64,000 bases of DNA, from contig CAICTM010000352.1 of NCBI GenBank assembly GCA_903772945.1, positions 1 to 64,000 on the forward strand. Reading direction: 5' to 3'. The notes below the pieces were generated by a model. The model saw nothing but the letters and a program-made list of their open reading frames with translations, was not told where the DNA came from and ran no database searches. Below, piece after piece: positions 31,949 to 41,839 of the stretch. The DNA is from Seminavis robusta (lineage: Eukaryota; Bacillariophyta; Bacillariophyceae; Naviculales; Naviculaceae). Within the stretch, counting starts at the first letter, position 1. The number at the start of each line of letters is the position of its first letter. The translations under genes were made by a program, and so were the position numbers.

Positions 31949-32732
31949 CTCGGGATTCTACCTGTTGCACTATGCTGTCAATCTTTTGGTCTCCAGGATA
32001 ATCCTGTCGTGCAGCAAAGGCTTTCTCCCATCGTTCCTGCCGAAGATTTTTCAATTAAAGGTCTCCGAGGTCGGTGGCCATTACGTGGTTGATGACAAGC
32101 TGTCGGAACGCTCTTGCTCTCATCTGTTTGCATAGAGGCACTTGTGGAGGTCAGAGAAGCGAGACTCTAGCAGCAGATTCCATGACAAGTCGAATGAGTT
32201 CTGTTCTGCTAAAGATCGTTGGAAGTAAAGATTTGCTAATTCAGGGTCTTCTTTGCAGAGTTTTTGGTTTGGAACGCCAGGGTGGTCCACGTCATGAATC
32301 AGTGCGGAAAATACAAAGGAGAAGTGCATCAAGGGATCACTGCAGACAGAAGAACCATAATGTGAGAGCTGACCAGAAAGCAGTAGGAACAGAGCACATA
32401 AAGGACAGCTTGCCTGGAGATTCCATAGGTGTGGTCATGGACTTGGGCTGCGGTTGGGCCACTGCCAGAATTGGCATCGTCACTGTCAATTTGTAACTCA
32501 GAGGCTGAAATGATTCGATTCGTATACTTCAGAGTTGCCATGACAACATGAGAGGCATGATCAAGTGAATGGAAGGGGTTGTCTCAGCGGAAATGGGACA
32601 ATGCTGGCTGACCTTAATTGTGTTCAGTGTGCTCGTGGCGCCTTGTTTCCTCACTGTATCTTGGTGCTGTTTGCTTCAGACATTTCTTGGAGCAGGTCCA
32701 TGAGAACCTGAACATTCCACTCCACCAACCCA
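31949..32732 (-). pseudogene. Inverted, degenerate partial copy of the receptor's phosphodiesterase region
   Basis: The minus strand matches about 24615-25605 of the receptor gene: the end of the linker after the cyclase, the His-rich start of the phosphodiesterase, the GC-AG intron, and the exon with SALIHDVDHPGVPN through IVQQVESR. The intron is still present, so this is a DNA-level duplication and not a retrocopy. Relative to the parent, about 200 bp are missing between the linker and the NPFHSFDHASH block, and the reading frame is broken in several places. No start codon, cyclase or membrane part is included. It most likely has no protein product. Antisense or small-RNA effects on the parent are conceivable but unsupported. 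Confidence 0.85.
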
Positions 32733-33010
32733 ATGGGACTTCGCTACAGTTGGGGTTGGCGGTGTAGCTGCGGCAATTTGGGATGTCAGTACCAGGTACC
32801 AGGTACCACTGTAGGGTTTCGGCCAAGCCTGTCTCAAGCTGCTTAGCAGGGTGACTCCAAGGAGGCTCATAACCTCATTCAGTTCCAAGTCGATTTTCAC
32901 TTTTCAAAACAACATTTTGGCTTTTTTCGTAATTTTGCCAATTTGAACCTTTGGCCTCTCGCACCTCGCAACATGGCAACGAACATTCCAAGCCACAAGA
33001 TCAATCGACC

Positions 33011-34051
33011 ATGATGTTGTCGACGACTTGCCGCACTGGGCAACGGACCGTTGTCTCTCGAGTGTTGTTGCCAACTCCCTCATTGCCAGGGTCAGCAACT
33101 ACAAGAATAGCTAGCTCCTCGCTGCTTTCATCAAACCGTCCCTACAACACTCGAGCTCATCCCCAAGCACCACCCGTCCACACCATCCCACAGGCATTGC
33201 AGGAGGTCCTGGAAGAAATCAAAGCACGCGAAACCAAGAGACACAAGAAATGGAAGCAACGAGCCAAGTACCTCGAAAAGAAGAAAGAAGAAGAAGAAGA
33301 TGATGATGATAGCACGGCAACAACGGCGGCACCTCCAGTACCACCCTATCGACCACAAGATTACACGGTCGACCTCACGTTGAACTTGAATGTCGATCCC
33401 CGCAAACAGGGTCAAGCGCTTCGTGGATCGCTGGAATTGCCGCATGGGACTGGCAAAAAGATTGCCGTCGTAGTCTTTACATCCAACGAAACGTTGGCGG
33501 AAAAAGCCAAAGCCATGGGTGCCCTCCATGTCGGTGCCGAGGATCTCATGGAAAAAATTGCCAGTGGCGAAATTGCGGTGGATTCCTTTCAACGATCCTT
33601 GGCAACCTCTGAAGTGCTGCCCGATTTGTCCAAAAAGTTGGCACGAGTCTTGGGACCACGGGGTCTGATGCCCAACCCCAAGGTGGGAACCGTCGCAGCA
33701 GAAGACAATTTGTTGGAGTTGCTGGAATCTCAATTGGCCGGAAAAGAAGTGCAATACAGAACCGAAAAGGAGGGTATCGTGCATTTGCCAGTTGGTAAGG
33801 GATCCTTTGGAATCGACCCCTTGTTGGAAAACACGGGGGCCATTATGAAAAAGGTCTACGAAATCAAACCAGAGTCGTATGGCAAGCCCAAAAAGAAAAA
33901 GGCAGGAGGCGGTGGCAAGAAAAAGGCAGGAAGTGCTGAGACCTATGTGATTTCCGCCTTTGTCAGTAGTACCTTTGGAAAGGGATACAAGATCGATCTG
34001 CGAACGTTGGACCCATCCAGTGCATTCTTTCTTAGTGAAGTGGATCATTAG
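33011..34051 (+). CDS. Mitochondrial large-subunit ribosomal protein uL1m
   Basis: A 346-residue protein starting at the ATG at 33011. A TTG further upstream (32951) extends the frame, but the added residues do not improve the presequence. The first 60 residues are Ser/Arg-rich with no acids (MMLSTTCRTGQRTVVSRV), typical of mitochondrial import. A basic/acidic linker with an EEEEEDDDD run follows. The L1 domain spans about residue 115 to the end: YTVDLTLNLNVD, then the L1 signature GPRGLMPNPKVGTV, and the C-terminal VISAFVSSTFGKGYKID. uL1 forms the ribosomal L1 stalk that releases deacylated tRNA. Diatom plastids encode their own L1, so a nuclear copy with this presequence is best read as mitochondrial. 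A KKKKAGGGGKKKAG insert is unusual. Confidence 0.92.
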   Translation: MMLSTTCRTGQRTVVSRVLLPTPSLPGSATTRIASSSLLSSNRPYNTRAHPQAPPVHTIPQALQEVLEEIKARETKRHKKWKQRAKYLEKKKEEEEDDDDSTATTAAPPVPPYRPQDYTVDLTLNLNVDPRKQGQALRGSLELPHGTGKKIAVVVFTSNETLAEKAKAMGALHVGAEDLMEKIASGEIAVDSFQRSLATSEVLPDLSKKLARVLGPRGLMPNPKVGTVAAEDNLLELLESQLAGKEVQYRTEKEGIVHLPVGKGSFGIDPLLENTGAIMKKVYEIKPESYGKPKKKKAGGGGKKKAGSAETYVISAFVSSTFGKGYKIDLRTLDPSSAFFLSEVDH

Positions 34052-34075
34052 GCGATCATTAGGCGATCATTAGGC
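34043..34075. repeat. Three 11 bp repeats spanning the uL1m stop codon
   Basis: GATCATTAGGC occurs three times in a row. The first copy contains the gene's own TAG stop. Because 11 is not a multiple of three, the three TAGs fall in three different frames. Confidence 0.9.
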
Positions 34076-34270
34076 TTGGTTTGCCGCTTTTTGGTGATAT
34101 AGGGCTCCCTCAATGTCAACCATTCCGTCAATAGAACCATAACTTTGTAAACTTCGCGTATCTGTGTTGCTCTAAACTAAGTCTTCTAAAATATTCTTCT
34201 AATACTAGCTAGTCCGGTATGTATGAAAGATATTGCTGCAGTAGCCTGTATTCGCGAAAAAGTAAGTGCC

Positions 34271-36337
34271 TCATCGCTCACGGACGATCCAAACTTCGTC
34301 GTGCACTTCACCAGCTGTTTTGTCATCGCTGTCTCCCGCCTTGACAAATTCAAAGTGCAGAGCAGTGGCGTTGGCCACGGTGATCCGTCCATACCCAAAT
34401 TCATTTTTGATGAACTTGTCCGTCCAGGAATTGGAATAGAGGTCGGTATCCAGAAATGCGGCACCTGCCGATCCAATCGTAAGGTGAATGGGGCCACCAT
34501 TATGACATTTGGCGTTGTGCAATCCATCGCAGGTCCGAAGGTAGGCATGATAGTGGCCCGTCAAGACCACGTCCACCTTGTAGTCTACCAGCAAATCATC
34601 TAGTTCCAGACGTAGCACAATACCAACATCATTGTTCTCCCAATTGATTTGAGATTCATACAAGGGCCTGTGCGACTCGACGATTAACCAAGGAGTCAAG
34701 GTCCGATTCACAGATCGCAAGTCTGCTTCCAGCCACTGGTACTGAACCGAACCAGGAGCCAAATCATGTTCGGACGAAATCACAGTGGTGTGGACATTGG
34801 CAAAGTCATAGGAGTACCAGAACACTCCATTGCTCTTGGTACTGTTGGGCATGGTAAAGTAATTGGAAGTGGGGACACCACATTCCCCACCAGAATCATT
34901 AACAAAATTGCCCCAGGTTGGTCGGTATCCATCCTCGTTCTTGACACCAGAGGGATCCTTTCCATTGCCACCTCCCGACAAGTGATCGTATTCGTGATTG
35001 CCTACCGCCACCATGAGTGGGACTTTAGTGGTAAAGGGAGAAATCATGTTGAGCCATGCATCCCAAATATGTGCCGCTCCCACGGCATAGGAAAGGTCCC
35101 CAAAATGATGGACGGATCGAATGGGCTGATTCTTGTCTTTGGGGTTCAAGACCTCCCGTGCCGTCATGGCCGCTACCCATTTGCCCCCGTCTCCCCAGCC
35201 AGTGGCCGGACACCCTTGATCGCCATACACCAAATACGAGTGAGGTGCTGCATCTCCCGTGACTAGTGGTGGTGAGAGGAACGAGTACGAGTCACTCCAT
35301 GTAATGCCTTGTCCATGCGACAAGCCTACCTTGTATTCGTAGGCAGTGTTGGGTTCCAAATCGACCAAACGAATGACGTGGATCATTCCGGGTGATTGGA
35401 ATTTGCCAGCCTCGGTGATATTGGCGGGTGCCTCGCACATGTCTTTGGCCGAGTAGGTATGACTGGTTCCGGTGGCCTTTTGGGCGTCATCCTTGCTACC
35501 TTGTTTGCTGTAGCGTGCCACGGGAGTTCCTTCCTGATTTCTGGGAAAGTGAGGGTGTACATCACCCGACGTGAATTGCACCACCATTTCATTGGGTGTA
35601 CTCCCCAGGGCCAAATGAATGCCAGTGGGTAGAGTGCGAGAAGATTCAATTTCAATGGGATCGGTTCTGTCTAATAGAGCGTATTGTGGTTGTCCGTCCG
35701 TGGTATCTGGGAGTGCCTTGTAGAGAGCAAATTGGCAGATTTCATGGCGTAATATTGGAAAACTAGGAATGTGCCATTTTTGTGGATGCGCTTCACCGCT
35801 ATGTCTGCAGGAGGTGGACCGTGCTTGGGCAATAGTGGCAGCATCCAAAAAGTCTGTGGACGGATCCATGGCACGCAGATCCATGGTCTTATCGCCACAG
35901 TGCAAAGTGATCAAATCCTTGTCCTCGTCCAAGAATGGCTCACCCTGAATATTTTGACCTAGAGTCCAATGAAGAGTGAGTGGATCTCTCACTCCAATTT
36001 GATAACGGTTGACATGTAGAGAGGGAATTTCTTTGGCGTTATTAGCCACCAAAAGGGTATCATGGAATTTTGCCTTTTTGAGTCGCTCATAAACAGGATT
36101 ATTCAATGCCACAAGATAGTCTCCAGTTTCGTGATGGACGACACTCAGCAAGGTTGGGATGGTGTGTTGGTGTTGGTGGGAATTCGGCGAATGACTGCTG
36201 GAACAAAAGATTGCCACCCCACCCGCCATGGCCACCACTGCCATTATCCACCATGACTTGCGCAACAGCTGCTTCTGCAACTGTTGATCCTCGCGGTCCA
36301 CCAAAGCCTCGTAGTTTCGTCGTCCCATCATTGTCAT
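34271..36337 (-). CDS. Purple acid phosphatase with N-terminal signal anchor
   Basis: A complete 688-residue, intronless paralogue of the phosphatase at the left edge. The ATG is at 36337, with a second Met three codons on. A cytosolic basic stretch (QKQLLRKSW) is followed by a hydrophobic segment (WIMAVVAMAGGVAIF, about residues 30-46), giving a type II membrane or secreted form. The metal-site motifs are GDQG (about 369), GDLSYAVG, GNHEYDH (about 445), ESHRPLY and GHYHAYLR (about 592). Several Asn-X-Ser/Thr sites fit lumenal glycosylation. It converges with uL1m. Purple acid phosphatases of algae often release phosphate from organic sources under phosphate limitation; whether this one does is not shown here. 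Confidence 0.93.
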   Translation of the reverse strand: MTMMGRRNYEALVDREDQQLQKQLLRKSWWIMAVVAMAGGVAIFCSSSHSPNSHQHQHTIPTLLSVVHHETGDYLVALNNPVYERLKKAKFHDTLLVANNAKEIPSLHVNRYQIGVRDPLTLHWTLGQNIQGEPFLDEDKDLITLHCGDKTMDLRAMDPSTDFLDAATIAQARSTSCRHSGEAHPQKWHIPSFPILRHEICQFALYKALPDTTDGQPQYALLDRTDPIEIESSRTLPTGIHLALGSTPNEMVVQFTSGDVHPHFPRNQEGTPVARYSKQGSKDDAQKATGTSHTYSAKDMCEAPANITEAGKFQSPGMIHVIRLVDLEPNTAYEYKVGLSHGQGITWSDSYSFLSPPLVTGDAAPHSYLVYGDQGCPATGWGDGGKWVAAMTAREVLNPKDKNQPIRSVHHFGDLSYAVGAAHIWDAWLNMISPFTTKVPLMVAVGNHEYDHLSGGGNGKDPSGVKNEDGYRPTWGNFVNDSGGECGVPTSNYFTMPNSTKSNGVFWYSYDFANVHTTVISSEHDLAPGSVQYQWLEADLRSVNRTLTPWLIVESHRPLYESQINWENNDVGIVLRLELDDLLVDYKVDVVLTGHYHAYLRTCDGLHNAKCHNGGPIHLTIGSAGAAFLDTDLYSNSWTDKFIKNEFGYGRITVANATALHFEFVKAGDSDDKTAGEVHDEVWIVRER

Positions 36338-37074
36338 CGTGGCTTAATTTATGATTGCCGAAGATTGATTTGAATCCTGCGGTAGATTCGATTCGAAATA
36401 AATGTAGAATCTGGCAACAATGACGGATTTGGAGAACGGAACATCAGATTTTGTGCGTGAGTGTGACGGAAAATGGGTTACACGTGGAGGACGTTCCTTC
36501 AACTGCAGGTTTTTCAAATTTGTTTGGGACTTGGGACGGCTCACCAGCTTATTAGTACCAGTACAGCTGTACTGTAGAGGTCAGATCTGCGCAAGGCTGT
36601 CTAGGTATTCATGAAGGAAGGCAAAGAGACAGGAGTAGGGAGAAACAATAGAACTGCATTCGCCTCTGAGCATCACAGCCTTTCCATTTGCTATGGAGAA
36701 GCGACAAGCTGGTTTTCTGAAAGAAGCTTTTGCCTCGGTCTGATTCTGACGGTGGGCTTGAATGAGTGTGAGTGATACCAAGCCATATCCAGGTATAGTA
36801 CAAGCTTTTCCATACCAGAATAGCATCAAGACAATAGGACGGTTTCCCGTGGATTTCATCTCAATTTGGCACCGGTAGTCTCGCTAGTACCGGTAGATTG
36901 AATCGTTCATTACATTTAGACTAGCTGCATCCTGAGGCCTGCTCCATCAAACAAACCACGAATCTGCAGTGGGCTTGGGTTCCCAATAGCTAGCGAGGTA
37001 AGCTGCAAACCACTTTTGATGAACGTTGTCTGCAGCCGAACGCGTCAACTTCCTCCAAATCACTTTTGAAGTAG
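36338..37074. other. Intergenic
   Basis: No gene or strong repeat. A short TTCGATTCGAA-like motif lies at 36385-36396 just upstream of the phosphatase. Confidence 0.5.
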
Positions 37075-37668
37075 CTACGAAAACAACGAGGCCAAGGCTG
37101 TCACGATCTCAATCAATGGATCGAACCATTCCGGCATGTTCTTGGTTCTCATGACGATGAAGCAAAGCAATGCTGCAACCAAAACGACGACGCCATGTTC
37201 AATGGCAGCCGGGTCTCTGAGCACTATGGCTCTGTAAGGCAGAGTGAGGAGCCAACTTGTGGGTATGGTGAGCATTGCGAACATGGAAACATGAAATGCC
37301 TTGGAGGCCAATTTGCAGAGTTTCTGCCATTTCAATGCATGAAACAAGATTACAAGCAGATAGGAAAACCAACGGGGGTAGCATATGGCCGAGACCGCTC
37401 TCTGGGACTTGATGGGGATCATTGCAGCGGTTCCCGCACAAAAGGCCACCACCTGCCACGGTCGGATATCCAACTGTTCAGGTGTACCTGCATCTCTATT
37501 CCCCGCCATGAATAGGGTGCGACCTGAGATAGATGGCACAACGCGATCCGGACGCTCCAATGCTGCCAACGTCTTGAGGCTGCTGAAGGCAAACGCTGAA
37601 GACAACGCATTGGTGCCACAGCAGACTAGGAGCGCCAAGAGCAATCTCTTTGATACCAACATAGCCAT
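37075..37668 (-). CDS. Probable plastid-targeted membrane protein, unknown function
   Basis: A protein of 197 residues. The N terminus is a signal peptide (SKRLLLALLVCCGTNAL) ending in SSAFAFSS, which resembles the ASAFAP motif that marks the bipartite plastid presequence of diatoms, with Phe just after the cleavage site. The mature part has three or four hydrophobic segments (VVAFCAGTAAMIPI, SYLLVILFHALKW, FAMLTIPTSWLLTLPY, VVVLVAALLCFIVM) and ends with a short amphipathic helix. I recognise no family. Intronless. Compartment and topology are inferred from the sequence. Expression and function are unknown. Confidence 0.6.
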   Translation of the reverse strand: MAMLVSKRLLLALLVCCGTNALSSAFAFSSLKTLAALERPDRVVPSISGRTLFMAGNRDAGTPEQLDIRPWQVVAFCAGTAAMIPIKSQRAVSAICYPRWFSYLLVILFHALKWQKLCKLASKAFHVSMFAMLTIPTSWLLTLPYRAIVLRDPAAIEHGVVVLVAALLCFIVMRTKNMPEWFDPLIEIVTALASLFS

Positions 37669-38212
37669 GTTGTTTTCTGGAATTCAAGTCTAAGCAAAGA
37701 GCCCTCGGTGTGTATTGAATGCCTCCACTTTCAAGGTTTTCGGGGGGACGTCCATGCGGAGGGAGCAAGCCAGAGGAGCTAATAAAGTCCAAGCTTCGGC
37801 GAAAGCCCAGCACGAAGCACGAAGGAGCGCGCTGCCAGAGGAGCGACCACCTGCCGTACCTGCAGCGAAAGCCCGGCACGGAGGAACTCTTTGTCTAGCT
37901 AGCAAATCTATCCCATTGAAAGCAATGGCATGAAGCAAGACAACCATGACATTGTACGAAGGTTGATTGGTATTTTAAAAAAGTTTCAAAGAGGGGTCAC
38001 GAATTCCCCAGGGGCGGATCTTGTATCGCCGAGCAGCAGACTACCGTATGTAGAAGACCGGGTTGCGGCATCTGAGCCTCCACGTTGCGTCACGTAGGAC
38101 TGCAACTCTGAGCTGTGAAAGTAACAAGTTGATGGCAACTCCGTCTTCACCACTACATCAATATACAGCACTCACACAACACTAAAAAACAAGCGCTTCA
38201 CTACTGGATCAT
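37669..38212. other. Intergenic with a short direct repeat
   Basis: Contains the 65 bp direct repeat listed separately. A minus-strand frame at 37690-37947 is produced by this GC-rich repeat and is not called. Confidence 0.5.
37769..37899. repeat. Two-copy direct repeat, unit about 65 bp
   Basis: GCCAGAGGAGC at 37769 and 37834, and GCGAAAGCCC at 37799 and 37865, recur with a 65-66 bp spacing. The intervening sequence is only partly conserved. Confidence 0.55.
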
Positions 38213-39061
38213 TCACACATGTTTGTTGAGGAACTTTTCCAACCCACCAAAGTATCCCTCCGGATCAAATCTTGCATGCTGAATGTGAGGTGTATCTTTC
38301 CAGACAATGTCTTCTACAGTGTAGCCTTGTGCAGCCCACTTTTTCATGACAACATCAATGTCTGAAGGAGGGGCCACGGGGTCGGAATGGCTGTATAGCC
38401 ACAGACTGGGGGCCGGTACATGATTTTCATGAAAGTGATCCGAGGATGCACGGTGATGTTTTCCTGCAGTGTCGCGAACAGCCCACAAATAGCTATTGAC
38501 GAGTCCCTCCACAGTCGTAGCAACGAATTTTCCCATAGCCATGCTTTTGCCAATGCCCTTGGCAATACCTTGAACATCCGGGGGACTGTCATAGATTTGT
38601 GCCTTGACCAGTTGATGGTACTTTTCCTTGTCTTGTTGTCGTTCCGGATCATTCAAGAGCCGCAGCTGTTGCCCCATCAAGTATCCGCCAACTGAAAAAT
38701 AATGTGTCACAACCTTGTCCGGATCATTGTTAAGCGTTTCATCCAGGACAGCTTCCATGAAATCCAGAGAGGTTTGGGGCTTTAACACATGCTGGGGGCC
38801 TACGGCAAAACTCAAAACATCATAACCACGGTCGGAGTAAAAGCTCTTGTAGGGCTTCAAGTGGCGTGCTTCGGCTCCCATCCAACCACAAATCACTGCA
38901 AGTTTTTTTTCATCATCGCTTGGACCGGTCGAAGGTTCGAGGGTGATGTCAAAACCAAATTTTTCTGCGGTGGATGCCAAACCTCGTCTTGCTCCAAGCA
39001 TCAAGGTACCGCTCTTGACAGTGGAGCGGAGGAGGAGAGTAGGAGAAGCGACACTCAACAT
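38213..39061 (-). CDS. TMEM53/DUF829-family alpha/beta hydrolase, likely mitochondrial
   Basis: A protein of 282 residues from the ATG at 39061. The frame is open further upstream to 39277, but those residues are not conserved in character. The first 35 residues are basic and free of acids (MLSVASPTLLLRSTVKSG, then ARRGLASTAEKFG), suggesting mitochondrial import. The DUF829 fold is recognised from VICGWMGAEARHLKPYKSFY, the nucleophile elbow HYFSVGGY, the APSLWLYSHSDPVAP acid region, and the catalytic His in DTPHIQHARFDPEGYF. Human TMEM53 sits in the nuclear envelope; the substrate of this family is unknown. The elbow reads FSVGG where many members have FSNGG. Confidence 0.83.
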   Translation of the reverse strand: MLSVASPTLLLRSTVKSGTLMLGARRGLASTAEKFGFDITLEPSTGPSDDEKKLAVICGWMGAEARHLKPYKSFYSDRGYDVLSFAVGPQHVLKPQTSLDFMEAVLDETLNNDPDKVVTHYFSVGGYLMGQQLRLLNDPERQQDKEKYHQLVKAQIYDSPPDVQGIAKGIGKSMAMGKFVATTVEGLVNSYLWAVRDTAGKHHRASSDHFHENHVPAPSLWLYSHSDPVAPPSDIDVVMKKWAAQGYTVEDIVWKDTPHIQHARFDPEGYFGGLEKFLNKHV

Positions 39062-39599
39062 GATGCGAAACAAGTATTTTGAAAATGTATTCTGCTGAAT
39101 TGTTCTGTAAAAAAGTAAAGTTGGCAGCCGATGGTTGACGGGTTCGATGGCAACCACGCCAAAATGGTATCTTTTGGATCTTTCAACTTCGTCCGCCGGC
39201 ACGTACCTCCGGGTTTTCGATGACGGCTCCCGTGGTCCGGCGAAGATCATCGCTTTGTCCCTCACATCACCGCGCACCCACCCTGAAGCCGAAGGATGTG
39301 CAGGTAGAGTCTAGTGACTTCCAAGTCCTTGCAGCACCGGGCTCTTCACGGCATCCATTCTACTATCTAGCCCTACTAAGAATACCCAGATGACCATTTC
39401 TAGCTAGGAGCTACCAGCAAACACACACGTCCATCTTGTAGATCGTAGCAGCTCTGCCATTTGACCTGTACCGGTCGGTCAAAATTCTGGTTTCCCTGTA
39501 TTCAGGCATCCTTCAGCCTGGTGGTGAGATCTCTGAGCAAAGCTCTCTCCTGATAGTCTAGTCTAAACATTGTATATCTAGTTATAAGGGCATTCATTC
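39062..39599. other. Intergenic
   Basis: Nothing recognised beyond CTAG and ACCGGT palindromes at 39400-39480. Confidence 0.5.
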
Positions 39600-39960
39600 T
39601 CTTGATTCCACGCCAAACCCACCGATTGGTGGTTGCCCTGTGCCCAGTCAAGTGTACAATTCAGGACTTCAGATCCGCAGAGTACTCTTTGATGCCCAAG
39701 TATGTGCAGCAGCCCAGGTGTATGTCAATGAGTACCGTAGCCCATTTTAGAATTTCTAAATGCCCCCCACGAGCAGCATGTTGCCTCGCCCCATGGACAT
39801 CCATCACCTCGGGCGCCCTCGAAACACCAAGGAGAAAGCGCGCGTCCTTGCAAAGGGATGGATCTCAGCTCCACTGGCTTACTTCATCTACAAAGATATC
39901 TTTCTCGCTTCTCGCTGTCTCGTGCACGCAGCATCCGTTGTCATTCCGAAGATACCTTGG
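39600..39960 (-). pseudogene. Decayed fragment related to the ankyrin-like genes
   Basis: Reading the minus strand, the segment at about 39738-39800 gives a GGHLEILKWA-like stretch next to HAARGG and MDVHGA, matching the repeat unit of the genes at 46357 and 60479. Flanking sequence toward 39960 has a weaker DNGCCVHE-like match to NGCPWDE. Stops and frame changes interrupt it. I judge it a relic of a third ankyrin-like gene, with limited certainty because only one repeat is clear. Confidence 0.4.
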
Positions 39961-40009
39961 TGATTGTATTTCATGAATAATCAATGAAGAGGGTACTAAT
40001 AATAAGGAC

Positions 40010-41839
40010 ATGACGACAACGACTTCTTGGAGAGTGGCTCTGGTAGGCAGCACAGGAGGTGGCACGGCCACTCTGGGTCACACGGATCCTCCCGAGTTGC
40101 TTCAGATCATTCATGATCGATTATTGCAATTGCCGGGTTGTACGGGAATTTCCACGGCTCTGCTGGTGGCTCTGGAAGGAGGAAAAGGCTTTGATACGGT
40201 GGATGAACGCAAGGATAGGGCATTGCTGTACGCAGTATTGCCCAAAGATGATAACCCTACTACAGGTACTAGCAGTCGTCTACCCGTGGAAGTGATACGA
40301 TCGGGTCTACTCCAAGACGTCAATCAAACCTGCCGAGAACTCAGCCAGAAATTGGCTCGGTCTATACGTGGCGAGAGCAGTTCAGACGACAGCAATAATG
40401 TATCTGCCCTGATTTGCATTTCCGTCAGTGTGGACATTTTTGCCGAAACCTTGCAAGCAGCCTCCAGTTCCGACATTCCCGTCACCGGCACCGGTGGAAC
40501 GTCTCTGGCATTGGCAGCCTCCCGATATCAAATACGGTTGGTGGGAAATGCCGGAGGATCAGTGGCCAATACTTCCTTGACGCGGGCAGTGTCGTATGTC
40601 CATGCACTGGCGACGGCCATGAATGTGCCCTATCAACCTTGGAGGAAACCGCAAGCATCCCATGGACCCAGGTGGAGATCTATTCTGAATGCCTGTCTAC
40701 CAGCCTTTTGGGGGGTCTGTCTGCTACGTCGAAGTCTCTTGTCTATAAACTCATTCTTGGAATCCAATGGTGATGGAGTCATTCCAGTACAATACAATCC
40801 GCTCGCAAGAATCCTATCATTCCAGGAAGACAACAATATGGAACCACTCCTCCCTCTACTTCTTCTGGTTCTCGAACGACACGCACTGCCGACGGCCTGT
40901 GCCGTGGTGACGGCTTGTAGTAGTACGACGACAGCCACCAATCATGGAGGAGTCGATACATCCAGTCGCATCATGGCCAGCGTTGTGGCATCCACCGTGG
41001 CCTCGCGGTCGCTTCTCGCTGGCATGTTGGCAGGATACCTGGTGGCCCGCTGGCAAGAAAAGATCCTCATTCACTGTGTCCTTCACAATGTTCCCGCCAC
41101 CATGACCAATCTACTGGCGACGGGTGGGGTCGGTGCTGTCATTGCCGCCATGCTTCTTCCCGTGTCTCCGCTCTTGCAAAGCCTTACGGCGCTGATGCGG
41201 TATGCCATTGAATGCTCTGTTTCCATGACAACAATACATGATGTACAGTTCCTGCCATCATCCATGGCAGGTAATATATCGTTGGGAGCCTTTTTATGGG
41301 GGTGCTTGTGTTGTTATGGAAGCAAGGTGGGATGGTACCATGCTCTCTTTTTGCCACTGATTTTGGTCGAAATGGAGCTGGGGGGAGCAAGCTTTTTGGG
41401 AGCAATCGACGAACTCACTCTGGTATTGGTCTGTGCTGGAATTTGCGCGGCCAATCTGGTGTCGGCTTGTTGGCTAATCAAGAAGCCGGCATTGTTGACG
41501 GATGCCAACAGGGCCTTGTGCTGGAGAGCCGTTCGAATCAATCTTTTGTATGGCGACTTTGTGGAGGCCTGCTATCCGGAAATGGAACAGAACGTGCTGG
41601 TCAATGTTTCTGGTTATGTTGCCAGTGGGCTGTCATCGGCTATACTGGTGGCCCGATCTTCATCACCCGAGGAGGTTCCCAAGAGTCTGGCATACTTGCC
41701 ATGGCCGGTGGCGGTATGGTTGTCCGGCACGGATTGGTGGCCCATGTTTGTGGCGTCTGTGGTTGCTTTTGGCATTCCATTCATTGCCACCCTTTTGAAT
41801 GATATTCTGTTCAAGAAAGCTCCCATAAAGCAAGAATAG
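40010..41839 (+). CDS. Polytopic membrane protein, intact copy of a tandem duplicate
   Basis: A protein of 609 residues, ATG at 40010. The first 210 residues are soluble and Gly/Thr-rich, with blocks VALVGSTGGGTATLGHTDPP and VTGTGGTSLALAAS, then VGNAGGSVANTSLTRAVSYV. The rest is a membrane region with about eight hydrophobic segments. The segment SLLAGMLAGYLVARWQ followed by an HNVPATMTNLL loop is reminiscent of phosphotransferase-type EIIC permeases, but the resemblance is weak and I do not assign a transport function. The C terminus is basic (KKAPIKQE). The region from about residue 263 to the end is repeated at 42241-43284. Intronless. Confidence 0.75.
   Translation: MTTTTSWRVALVGSTGGGTATLGHTDPPELLQIIHDRLLQLPGCTGISTALLVALEGGKGFDTVDERKDRALLYAVLPKDDNPTTGTSSRLPVEVIRSGLLQDVNQTCRELSQKLARSIRGESSSDDSNNVSALICISVSVDIFAETLQAASSSDIPVTGTGGTSLALAASRYQIRLVGNAGGSVANTSLTRAVSYVHALATAMNVPYQPWRKPQASHGPRWRSILNACLPAFWGVCLLRRSLLSINSFLESNGDGVIPVQYNPLARILSFQEDNNMEPLLPLLLLVLERHALPTACAVVTACSSTTTATNHGGVDTSSRIMASVVASTVASRSLLAGMLAGYLVARWQEKILIHCVLHNVPATMTNLLATGGVGAVIAAMLLPVSPLLQSLTALMRYAIECSVSMTTIHDVQFLPSSMAGNISLGAFLWGCLCCYGSKVGWYHALFLPLILVEMELGGASFLGAIDELTLVLVCAGICAANLVSACWLIKKPALLTDANRALCWRAVRINLLYGDFVEACYPEMEQNVLVNVSGYVASGLSSAILVARSSSPEEVPKSLAYLPWPVAVWLSGTDWWPMFVASVVAFGIPFIATLLNDILFKKAPIKQE

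Noticed and set aside
37690-37947. 85-residue minus-strand frame
   Set aside because: Arises from the 65 bp direct repeat; no conserved features.
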